Positions 15,901 to 23,496 of a DNA stretch of 46,569 bases are shown in pieces (within the stretch, counting starts at the first letter, position 1; every line of letters starts with the position of its first letter). Origin of the DNA: a virus; IMG/VR virus record IMGVR_UViG_3300010883_000060, positions 1 through 46,569 of that record. The stretch is one strand, 5' to 3'. A program made the position numbers and the translations under genes. The notes beneath the pieces are model-generated. The model had not been told where the DNA came from. It saw nothing but the letters and a program-made list of their open reading frames with translations, and did no database searches.

Positions 15901-17159
15901 TAAACTTATTTGGTAACAGTATTTCAACTAATCAAACAGACGCTGATTTAGAATTGGGTGCAAGCGGAACTGGCGTAGTACGTGTGGGTGAAGATGTTAA
16001 CATTACAAATAACTTAACCGCAGATGCATTAACATTTGAATCGTTAACTATTACAGCAAGTCAATTATTAAACTTACAAGTAACAAACAATAGAATTATA
16101 TCTAATACACAAATGGTAATTGGCGATATTGCTATTGATGGAAATGCTATTAGTACTCATGTAAGTAATACAGATTTAGAATTTAGAGCAAGCGGTACGG
16201 GCAATGTACGCTTACAAGAAAATGTAAATGTTACAAATAATTTTACAGTAAACGGAACACTAACAGCATACAATATTGGTATTGAAGGTGATGTTGATCT
16301 TAACGAACTTGAATCTGATGGCAATATTGAATTCAACGATAACTATGTTACAACTACAGTTTCGAATAGTAACTTAGAATTACGAACAAGTGGCGTAGGA
16401 TATTTAGATTTACAAGGCGTTAAAGTTAAAGATAATGTAATACAATCTAGTTCTTCAGAAGATATATTGTTAGCCCCAACTACATATTTAAAAGTTAATT
16501 CAACTGATAGTGTGATATTACCAAACTCGTTAACAGATAGCAGTAATACCTTTTCAAATAATATTGGTGCTGTACAGTACAATAAGGATATTAATCAATT
16601 TACTGGAATAGGCAATAGCAAACTTGTATTAGGAGGATTGTATAGTGACAACTTCCAAACGTTTGTAAGACCTAATACTGATAATACAATTAACTTTACT
16701 ACACAGGGCGTTAATAGTATGACTACGTCTTATCAAGCAACTGAACTTAATCGAATAGAACTTAGTGGCATTAATATTGATGGTAATACGATTGAAACTA
16801 CTGTTGCAAATAGTGATCTTATACTTGCACCAGAAATAGGCGAAGGCAAAGTACAATTTAACGACCTGCACATTCTTGACAATTCTATTACAAATACTAC
16901 TAATGGCGCGGCAAATCTTGCTGTAAGTGGTAATGGTTACATCAAGTTTAATCAAACATCTGGATTTGGATTGCCTACAGGTACTAATAGTAACCGAAGT
17001 CCATCTCCTGAAACAGGACATACACGATATAATAATGAAGAAGGATATTTAGAAGTGTATACTGGTGCGGCATGGGTAGATGCGGCGGCTTCAGGTGCTA
17101 CTGTAGACACCGACGAGATGAATGGTATTATGAATGAATATATACTCATCTTTGGATAA
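12951..17159 (+). CDS. Giant fibre-like protein with beta-helix, 1402 residues
   Basis: GTG start with an AGGAGA site. The N-terminus (VGRISGPLLTANLERQGKNL) matches that of the gene at 17299. A pectin-lyase-like parallel beta-helix follows at about 227-520, opening with a DUF1565-type segment (NIFYVDKNGNDSNVGDHPNG). The motif YTSVDENGNYRVG then FVNQETG ends that part. The rest consists of about ten copies of a beta repeat with core NxIxTxxSNxDLELRASGTG. The C-terminus carries the motif SPSPETGHTRYNNEEGYLEV. The architecture suits a long trimeric fibre. I cannot tell which T4 fibre, if any, it corresponds to. Confidence 0.78.
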   Translation: MAQVGRISGPLLTANLERQGKNLDFRDQQASTPLLKLNVTSNKIGVNTTSPAFDLDINNSIRSNFLTTTSLNAGNFTISNNDINALTGSVNFKNDVVASGIATQQLLLRDNTISSYVTNADVNLLPNGTGTIELQANANVTGNINATGNITLDGNLIFGNDSSDSVTINADVTSNIVPDVANTYNLGSVLKGWDAIDFGTMEVQTVLGNSISLENGLIDITTRQGNIFYVDKNGNDSNVGDHPNGAFLTIKHALSFADASIQGPVVIQIASGEYEEVFPLTIPVNVTISGDDMRNTIVKPTVATQASNAFQLNGETTIENLTIKDFYTPGYAFSFEPNATITSRSPYIKDVTVITKGSVTSASDPRGFDQGDAGMGALVDGSVVSSSSQEASMLFHAVTFITPGSDALKATDGARVEWLNSFTYFANRGIQLIRGSTGHLSTDGSTINYGAELRSIGSACIYGNEGVYATGIGTLAYLVNHNFTYIGTGKSTENDQTETQHDKEVIEVNGGRINYTSVDENGNYRVGSALFVNQETGKTEIEAASIDFSNTDSLNVTTAGNTFFIDDTQVRSDFVRLRSNKLESLVGNLKIDSALNTINITANTNITGNLTTDGNATITGAIVTLGNADTDDITFTADVASGMIPNVHASFNLGSSSKMWQTAYAEKLTTDEINIEGNNVTTTSSNSDLDLDPAGTGKVLFNEFTADRPFTQSGTNSTATAQINSTLDITGTLTVNTNSILNNVIVPKLQVTGYANIGTTSFVGNRVTTNDTNANLELKPSGTGLVRVIGNMLVENTIIAPTANYSFSSATMNTTSGDILISQNYNTEQQIVGDIRLEGNVIDTLSSNTDLEFRAVGTGKVIMQEDVDSGTVQVSGTASVNTANVTTNTHATNITVNNFSTKDTNIESISIIQNRIDTVVSDADLDLRASGTGTVSLQEHVDVTNNVNVQGSTNLQATAVVNGLTASSVTTGRLTTGSTTIEGINLFGNSISTNQTDADLELGASGTGVVRVGEDVNITNNLTADALTFESLTITASQLLNLQVTNNRIISNTQMVIGDIAIDGNAISTHVSNTDLEFRASGTGNVRLQENVNVTNNFTVNGTLTAYNIGIEGDVDLNELESDGNIEFNDNYVTTTVSNSNLELRTSGVGYLDLQGVKVKDNVIQSSSSEDILLAPTTYLKVNSTDSVILPNSLTDSSNTFSNNIGAVQYNKDINQFTGIGNSKLVLGGLYSDNFQTFVRPNTDNTINFTTQGVNSMTTSYQATELNRIELSGINIDGNTIETTVANSDLILAPEIGEGKVQFNDLHILDNSITNTTNGAANLAVSGNGYIKFNQTSGFGLPTGTNSNRSPSPETGHTRYNNEEGYLEVYTGAAWVDAAASGATVDTDEMNGIMNEYILIFG
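14007..14044 (+). repeat. 38-bp segment identical to 18340-18377
   Basis: The segment encodes VITKGSVTSASDP in the beta-helix and matches the paralogous fibre gene base for base, including third codon positions. It suggests recent exchange or strong constraint. Confidence 0.8.
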
Positions 17160-17185
17160 CTAACTCCTTGTTATATTCTTATTCA

Positions 17186-17193
17186 CATAAATA
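17186..17193 (+). promoter_or_regulatory. Late promoter CATAAATA
   Basis: Lies 105 bases before the ATG at 17299, giving the longest late leader in the window. Confidence 0.6.
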
Positions 17194-17230
17194 CATTACA
17201 TAACGTAGAGAATACCTAAGTTTCTGTGTT

Positions 17231-17278
17231 ATCCTACTGTGGTCAACCCGCAATGTAATGTGGTTGGAGGGACAGGAT
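17231..17278 (+). other. Structured 5' leader of the 1705-residue fibre gene
   Basis: ATCCT (17231-17235) pairs with AGGAT (17274-17278), and inside it CAACC (17244-17248) pairs with GGTTG (17262-17266). The local GC content is above that of neighbouring spacers. AGGAG at 17289-17293 lies outside the fold. A regulatory role is inference. Confidence 0.4.
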
Positions 17279-17298
17279 CCCCGTATTGAGGAGTTAAG

Positions 17299-20200
17299 AT
17301 GGCGATAGGTCGCATAAGTGGTCCGCTCTTAAAGCAAAATCTCATTAGAAATGGGATTGATTTAGCCTTTGAGACAGATCTTTTATATCTAGATGTTAAT
17401 AACAACCGTATTGGTATCAATACTGCTACACCTCAATATGATCTAGACGTTACTGGAACTATTAGAACTACAAACTTGGTGTTAGATAAACTAACAGCAG
17501 GTAACATCACGATTGAAAATAATGATATTACAAGTAGTACAGGTACTATTGATTTAGGAACTGCTGACCAAGTTGTATATCAAAATAAATTAGTTGTTGA
17601 TAGTTTTGAAATAAACGATAACACAATTCGAACAACAGATTCAAACGCAAATATAGAAATAAATCCTAACGGAACAGGTACTATTGAGTTACTTGCAAAT
17701 ACTAATGTAACTGGAAACTTACACGCTACTGGAAATATTAGTGCAGATGGCAACATTGTATTAGGTGATGCTGATACAGACAGTATCAATTTTAATGCAC
17801 AAATTGCAAGTAATATTATTCCAGATGCAAGCGGAACATATAATTTAGGTGAAGCAGGAAAAGCATGGAATTCTGTACATGTTAATACAGTTAACGGTCA
17901 AGTAATTAATGCAACTAATGCAACTATAGCAGGTATTAGTTTAAATACCAGACATGCTAATACATTGTATGTTAGTGAAAATGGTAGTAATAATAATGCA
18001 GGCAACCATCCACAATCAACATACTTAACTGTTGAAAAAGCGTTACAAAATGCAATAGCAGGCGATACTATTCATATTTTTCCGGGTGTATACCAAGAAA
18101 GACTTCCATTAGTAATTCCTGCAGGAGTTACAGTTAAAGGCCACAGTATGCGAGCAGTTACTATCAAACCTGATAGTGTTGACTCGGAAGATGTATTCCA
18201 CCTTAATGGCGAAACTACTGTTGAAGATATAACCATTATGGATTTCTTCTACAATAGTGGAACTAATGTTGGACATGCATTTAGATATGCTCCTAGTATA
18301 AAAGTAACATCACGTTCGCCATACATTAGAAACGTAACTGTTATTACAAAAGGTAGTGTAACTAGTGCAAGTGATCCTAGAGGATTTAACCAAGGCGATG
18401 CAGGACGCGGAGCATACTTAGATGGTAGTGTTGCACACACAGACTCAAAAGAAGCAAGTTGCTTATTCCATGCTGTAACATTTATTACTCCTGGTGTTGA
18501 TGCATTAACATTTACAAACGGCGTTAGAGTTGAATGGCTAAACTCATTTACATATTTTGCTGATAGAGGCTTTTATGCTGTAAACGGATCTACTGGATTA
18601 AAGGGCGCAGGCGAAACAGAATTTAGAGTAAGTGATGTAACAGGATCATTTAGTGCAAGTGAAACATTTGCAGTGAATAGTATTGACGGAAGTACTGTTA
18701 CTGCTAGTGGTACTATTGCTAGAAAAGATGCAGACGGTAAGTTTTATATCGCAGGCAATGTGGCAGGTATTACTGAAGCCTTAACCAGAACAGAAAAAAC
18801 AATTAAATTTAATGGTGGCGCTAAGTTACAAACAGGTACTAAAAAGTTTGGAACTGCTAGTGCATATTTAGATGGCGTTAACAGTTATCTTAGTGTAGGA
18901 GCAAACGACGAGTTTGGCTTTGGCACAGACGACTTTACAATTGAAGCATGGATATATGCAACGTCGACTACTGGTGAACAACCAATATATGATCTACGTG
19001 CAGGTATTGCTACAGATACAGCACCGTACTTTTACTTAGACGGAACAACTTTAAAATACAAGGTAGGAACTTCAGAAAGAATTAGTGGCGGCACTATCAC
19101 TATTAATACATGGCATCATGTTGCTATAAGCAAACTTACTGATGGTGTGCGTATGTACATTGACGGAAACCAAGTTGGTAACACGTATGTTCATAACACT
19201 GACTATGGATTTACTAAGCCGGTATTTATTGGTGCAAACTTTAACCTAGCAAACTACTTTACGGGTAACATTGATGATGTTAGAATTAGTAATAGTGCTA
19301 GATATGTTGATACAACTTATACAGTTCCAACTTCACAGATAATCGGCGACAGTAATTGTGTATTACTTACACACTTAGACGGTGTTAATGATGCAACTAC
19401 TGTTAATGAGAATATAAAAATAAGACAAAACTTAACATTTAGTGGCGGCGCTACTGCTAACTTTATTGATTATTATAACACAACTGACTTTGGCGGTGAA
19501 TTAAGGTCAATTGGCTCAGCAAACGTTTATGGTAACAAGGGTGCAGTAGGTGACGGTACTGGCGTTATTATGTATCTAGTAAGTCATAACTTTGCATACA
19601 TTGGTAACGGCAAAGAAGTTACTAATGATGAAACTACAGTAGTACAAGCAAATGAAGTTGAAGAACTTAACAATGCTAAGGTAAGATTTACAAGTGTAGA
19701 CCACAAAGGTGACTTTAGAGTTGGTGATAGTTTTTATGTTAATCAAGAAACTGGCGAAGTTGTATTTGATGCTGTTAACTTAAACATTACAACACCAGAT
19801 GGTATTACATTTGGTACCGGTGGCAGTGTAACATTTATTGATGGTAACAAAATTGAAACAGGTGACTTTAGAATAAGTGGAAACACTATCGAAACACTTA
19901 CACAAAACTTTGTTATTGATAGTGCAACTAACATAGTTGACATTGACGCAGATACTAATATTACAGGTAACCTAAGTGTTACAGGTAACTTTACACTTGG
20001 CGGAAATATTAACATTGGCGATGCAGATACTGATAGTGTTGAGTTTGCTTCAGACGTAAACAGTGATATTTTACCAAACATTGATAACACATATGATTTA
20101 GGTAGTACAGCAAAACGTTGGAAAAACATTTATTCAAATCAATTTGATAACGGCAACTTAAAAATTGAAGGCAACGCTATTTCAACTTTAGATAGTGATA

Positions 20201-22416
20201 GTGATTTAGAACTAAATGGTGCAGGCACTGGCTCAGTTCGTGTACCAAGTAGTAACTTTGAAGTTACGGGCAACACAACATTTAATAACACAACCACATT
20301 TAATGATGCAGTAACAGTTAATAACAATGTTGGTATTACTGGAGCAATAAATCAAACAGGGTCAACTACTACAATTAATGCTAATCTTACAATACAAGAT
20401 GGACTTACTGTTAATGGTAATACCCAATTAGAAAATATTAATATTGCTGGTAACAGAATTCAAACAACAGACTCAGATAGTGACTTAGAACTAGATGCCG
20501 CAGGTACAGGCAGAGTTGTTATTCCAAATGCAGACTTAGAAGTTGGCGGAGATATTGTTGTTAACGGATCAGCACAATATGCTAACCTAAGTGCAAGCGG
20601 AACTATTACAGCAAATACAATTACAGTAAATACTTCAACTATTAACGGTCAATTAAATTTAGAAGATATCGAAATTAACGATAACTTTATTACAACTACA
20701 AATACTAATAGTAACTTAGAACTACGTGCGTCTGGCACAGGTAAAATACTTGTACCAAGTAACACACTTGAAATTACAAACAATTTAGATGTTAGTGGCA
20801 CAGCAACTATTAATAACTTGTCAACTACAACAATTACTACTGATACATTAACTGTTGCAGATACAATGACTATTAATGGGCAAGTACAGTTTGAAGAAAT
20901 AGTAATTGACGATAACGTTATTACAACTACATCTACAAATGCAAATTTAGAATTACGTGCAAATGGCACTGGTAGAATACTTGTTCCAAGTAACAACGTA
21001 GCAATTACAAACGCTCTTACAGTTAGTGGTGCAACTAGTTTGCAAACTACAACGACAGGCGACCTGACAACTGATTCAATAACAGTTACAAATAACATGA
21101 CTATTAATGGTCAGGCTAACTTTGAAAATATTGAAATTAATGATAACGTTATTACAACTACTGATTCAGATAGTGATTTAGAATTACGTGCTAATGGCAC
21201 AGGAAAAGTAATTATTCCAAGTAACGATGTTGTTATTACAGGCGGCTTAACTGTTGAAGGTAGCACGATTGTTGATACAGTCACAGTTAACGATAGTCTT
21301 TCAGTTGGTAACTTAACAGTCACTAATGCAATTACAGCACCTAATGCAACACTAGAACTTGCTGAAATTGATATTAATACAAACTTTATTACAACTACAA
21401 CTACTAATGCAGATTTAGAATTACGTGCTAATGGCACAGGTAGCATTTTAATACCAAGTAATAATGTTGTTATAGAACAAGACTTAACTGTACAAGGCGT
21501 ACTTAATGCAGATAACTTAGATGCATTAGGTAGAGTTACAGCAAATAGTTTCAGCACAGGCAATATTTTAATTGACGACAACTTTATTACAACCACTCAA
21601 TCAAACAGTGATTTAGAACTACGTGCAAACGGCACTGGAAAAGTTACTTTTGATGACATACAGTTTAATAGTAATATTATAAGCAGTACAGCAGATATGG
21701 TGTTAAATCCAGGCAGTGGTATACTTAAAATTGATAGTATTGACAGTGTTGTACTTCCAAAAGGTACTACAGCACAACGAAATGGGTCAGCACAAACTGG
21801 TATGTTACGTTATAACACAACTACAAACCATTTTGAAGGTTACAACGGATCATGGGTTACAATGACTGATGGTCTAAGAGATAACGACGGTGACACATAT
21901 ATTACAGCAGAACTTACACCGGGCGCTAATGATAACGTAATTAGATTTTATAACGCAGGCTCCTTAACAGCAGACTTAACAGCCGCTCGATTCAGTACAA
22001 ATAAACTTATTGTTGATGATATTGAAATCGACAATAATGAGATTAAAACGATAACTACTAATCAAGACTTAGTGTTATCAGGAAACGGCACAGGCGGCAT
22101 TGTATTAGATAATTTTAAATTTGCTAACGCTACCTTTACAAATACTGTTACAGATAGTGTTACTACGTTTAACTCAACAGGCACTGGTTATTACAAGTTT
22201 GCAGGAACAGGTGGTGTTGTAATTCCAACAGGTAACAACACACAAAGACCTGCATCAATAAATGCAGAAACAGGCATGATGAGATACAACAACGAGGACT
22301 CTCGTGTTGAAATCTATGACGGCACTAACTGGGTTAGTGTAGCAGGTGCAAGCGGCGGGATAAGTAGAAATGATGCAGAAGCGATCGCACTCGAATATGT
22401 ATTAGTATTAGGATAA
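17299..22416 (+). CDS. Giant fibre-like protein with beta-helix and LamG-like insertion, 1705 residues
   Basis: This is a paralogue of the gene at 12951 with the same N-terminus (IGRISGPLLKQNLIRNGIDL) and beta-helix. At about residues 435-715 it carries an insertion absent from the paralogue. The insertion includes a LamG/concanavalin-type domain (YLDGVNSYLSVGANDEFGFG, DDFTIEAWIYA, NTWHHVAISKL, GNIDDVRISNSARY). After it the beta-helix resumes at GGELRSIGSANVYGNKG. The C-terminal half has ten beta repeats (core NFITTTxSNxDLELRANGTG), five of them at a period of about 66-79 residues. It ends with two GMLRYN/GMMRYN motifs. A glycan-binding fibre is likely. Confidence 0.8.
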   Translation: MAIGRISGPLLKQNLIRNGIDLAFETDLLYLDVNNNRIGINTATPQYDLDVTGTIRTTNLVLDKLTAGNITIENNDITSSTGTIDLGTADQVVYQNKLVVDSFEINDNTIRTTDSNANIEINPNGTGTIELLANTNVTGNLHATGNISADGNIVLGDADTDSINFNAQIASNIIPDASGTYNLGEAGKAWNSVHVNTVNGQVINATNATIAGISLNTRHANTLYVSENGSNNNAGNHPQSTYLTVEKALQNAIAGDTIHIFPGVYQERLPLVIPAGVTVKGHSMRAVTIKPDSVDSEDVFHLNGETTVEDITIMDFFYNSGTNVGHAFRYAPSIKVTSRSPYIRNVTVITKGSVTSASDPRGFNQGDAGRGAYLDGSVAHTDSKEASCLFHAVTFITPGVDALTFTNGVRVEWLNSFTYFADRGFYAVNGSTGLKGAGETEFRVSDVTGSFSASETFAVNSIDGSTVTASGTIARKDADGKFYIAGNVAGITEALTRTEKTIKFNGGAKLQTGTKKFGTASAYLDGVNSYLSVGANDEFGFGTDDFTIEAWIYATSTTGEQPIYDLRAGIATDTAPYFYLDGTTLKYKVGTSERISGGTITINTWHHVAISKLTDGVRMYIDGNQVGNTYVHNTDYGFTKPVFIGANFNLANYFTGNIDDVRISNSARYVDTTYTVPTSQIIGDSNCVLLTHLDGVNDATTVNENIKIRQNLTFSGGATANFIDYYNTTDFGGELRSIGSANVYGNKGAVGDGTGVIMYLVSHNFAYIGNGKEVTNDETTVVQANEVEELNNAKVRFTSVDHKGDFRVGDSFYVNQETGEVVFDAVNLNITTPDGITFGTGGSVTFIDGNKIETGDFRISGNTIETLTQNFVIDSATNIVDIDADTNITGNLSVTGNFTLGGNINIGDADTDSVEFASDVNSDILPNIDNTYDLGSTAKRWKNIYSNQFDNGNLKIEGNAISTLDSDSDLELNGAGTGSVRVPSSNFEVTGNTTFNNTTTFNDAVTVNNNVGITGAINQTGSTTTINANLTIQDGLTVNGNTQLENINIAGNRIQTTDSDSDLELDAAGTGRVVIPNADLEVGGDIVVNGSAQYANLSASGTITANTITVNTSTINGQLNLEDIEINDNFITTTNTNSNLELRASGTGKILVPSNTLEITNNLDVSGTATINNLSTTTITTDTLTVADTMTINGQVQFEEIVIDDNVITTTSTNANLELRANGTGRILVPSNNVAITNALTVSGATSLQTTTTGDLTTDSITVTNNMTINGQANFENIEINDNVITTTDSDSDLELRANGTGKVIIPSNDVVITGGLTVEGSTIVDTVTVNDSLSVGNLTVTNAITAPNATLELAEIDINTNFITTTTTNADLELRANGTGSILIPSNNVVIEQDLTVQGVLNADNLDALGRVTANSFSTGNILIDDNFITTTQSNSDLELRANGTGKVTFDDIQFNSNIISSTADMVLNPGSGILKIDSIDSVVLPKGTTAQRNGSAQTGMLRYNTTTNHFEGYNGSWVTMTDGLRDNDGDTYITAELTPGANDNVIRFYNAGSLTADLTAARFSTNKLIVDDIEIDNNEIKTITTNQDLVLSGNGTGGIVLDNFKFANATFTNTVTDSVTTFNSTGTGYYKFAGTGGVVIPTGNNTQRPASINAETGMMRYNNEDSRVEIYDGTNWVSVAGASGGISRNDAEAIALEYVLVLG
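18340..18377 (+). repeat. 38-bp segment identical to 14007-14044
   Basis: Partner of the segment in the paralogous fibre gene. The flanking codons have diverged. Confidence 0.8.
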
Positions 22417-22420
22417 AAAA

Positions 22421-22750
22421 ATGGCAACATATTTTAGAACAAAAGTAATTAAAGATGTAGGAACACAAAAAATTGAAGTGTTTGAAGTACCGGCAGCAAC
22501 CAATGCTACGGTAATTGGACTCAACTTAGCAAACATTACAGACTTTGCAGTACAAGCAAGTGTTTATATAAAAGACGACACTAGTGTTGAAGGGTTCTAT
22601 GTTAAAGGAGTAATGATACCTCCACAAACAAGTTATAAAGCAATGATCGGCGGTGAAAAGATTATTTTACCAACAGGACATAGTTTATTAGTACAATCAA
22701 ATGCAAGCAATAGTGTAGATGCTATTGTTAGTTACGTAGATATACAGTAA
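22421..22750 (+). CDS. Small beta-sandwich virion protein, copy 2
   Basis: The 109-residue product is homologous to the one at 11093. VMIPPQTSYKAMIGGEKIIL then PTGHSLLVQSNASNSVDAIVS aligns along the C-terminal half. It starts four bases after the giant fibre gene, with AGGA at the fibre gene's last codons, so it is probably translated in step with that gene. A fibre-associated accessory role is inferred from the repeated pairing of this family with fibre genes. Confidence 0.65.
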   Translation: MATYFRTKVIKDVGTQKIEVFEVPAATNATVIGLNLANITDFAVQASVYIKDDTSVEGFYVKGVMIPPQTSYKAMIGGEKIILPTGHSLLVQSNASNSVDAIVSYVDIQ

Positions 22751-22760
22751 GGAGCAATAA

Positions 22761-23477
22761 ATGACACAATATGCAGGAAATGATGTAACAAGTGTAACTG
22801 GCAACATTGACGGTAGATACATGTATGCTCTACGTAGAACAGATCAGGGCGAATTGTTTTTTACAAAAATAGATCAAATGGAAAGCGGTGCAAGTATACA
22901 AATTAACTCACCCGGCGACCCAACATATAATTATAATGATTTTGAACAAGGTATTGATTTTTATGAAGGCAGAGATCAAAATCACGAAGTTGTGTATCCA
23001 AACTTAAACTACGAACAACTCCGCTGGGACAATAGACATTTAAATTACTATGTTAACGATGAAGGCGAATTTGTACTAGTGTTTAACGAAGCACATACAT
23101 ATGCAACTGATGTTAGTAGTGACGGAACAACAGCATATAATAAAAACTTTTATCAAATTACTATTGCAAATGACGGCACACAAAATAGATATTATTTTGG
23201 AGGAATTAAAACTCCAACACTAAATTTATATGAAGGACAAACATATACATTTGGACAAAGCGACTCTACTAATAACACACACCCAATTAGATTTTCAACT
23301 ACAGCAGACGGAACACACGGTGGTGGCGTAGAATATACAGAAGGTGTTACAGTTTTAGGTGTACCAGGTGTAGCAGGCAGTTACGTTAAATTTAAAGTGC
23401 CAACTAACGCACCAACCTTGTACTACTACTGTAAAAATCATAGTGGTATGGGCGGACAAATAAATACACTTACATAA
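22761..23477 (+). CDS. Virion-associated protein with cupredoxin-type copper-site domain
   Basis: The 238-residue product has an N-terminal domain (1-110; GNIDGRYMYALRRTDQGELF) seen in marine phage structural proteins but without a name I know. Residues about 125-238 form a cupredoxin-like beta domain (PTLNLYEGQTYTFGQ, NNTHPIRFS, YVKFKVPTNAPTLYYYCKNH). All four type 1 copper ligands seem present: His174, Cys224, His227 and Met230. The C-x2-H-x2-M spacing is that of amicyanin. It lies in the fibre cluster between two giant fibre genes. Copper binding by a virion protein is inference; the fold may be purely structural. Confidence 0.72.
   Translation: MTQYAGNDVTSVTGNIDGRYMYALRRTDQGELFFTKIDQMESGASIQINSPGDPTYNYNDFEQGIDFYEGRDQNHEVVYPNLNYEQLRWDNRHLNYYVNDEGEFVLVFNEAHTYATDVSSDGTTAYNKNFYQITIANDGTQNRYYFGGIKTPTLNLYEGQTYTFGQSDSTNNTHPIRFSTTADGTHGGGVEYTEGVTVLGVPGVAGSYVKFKVPTNAPTLYYYCKNHSGMGGQINTLT
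23459..23466 (+). promoter_or_regulatory. Possible late promoter AATAAATA
   Basis: Weaker variant of the octamer, inside the 3' end of the cupredoxin gene and 30 bases before the ATG at 23497. Included because of its position before a giant fibre gene. Confidence 0.4.
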
Positions 23478-23496
23478 TTAGTGAACAGGAAAGATA

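Noticed and set aside
20670-21640. Regularly spaced DNA repeats that could suggest a CRISPR array
   Set aside because: The spacing is in frame at about 66-79 codons, the repeats code for conserved protein motifs, and third positions vary. They are protein repeats in a fibre.
22381-22388. GCGATCGC octamer (HIP1 of cyanobacteria) as evidence for a cyanobacterial host
   Set aside because: I noticed only this copy in the window, and it encodes part of a fibre C-terminus. One occurrence is not informative.
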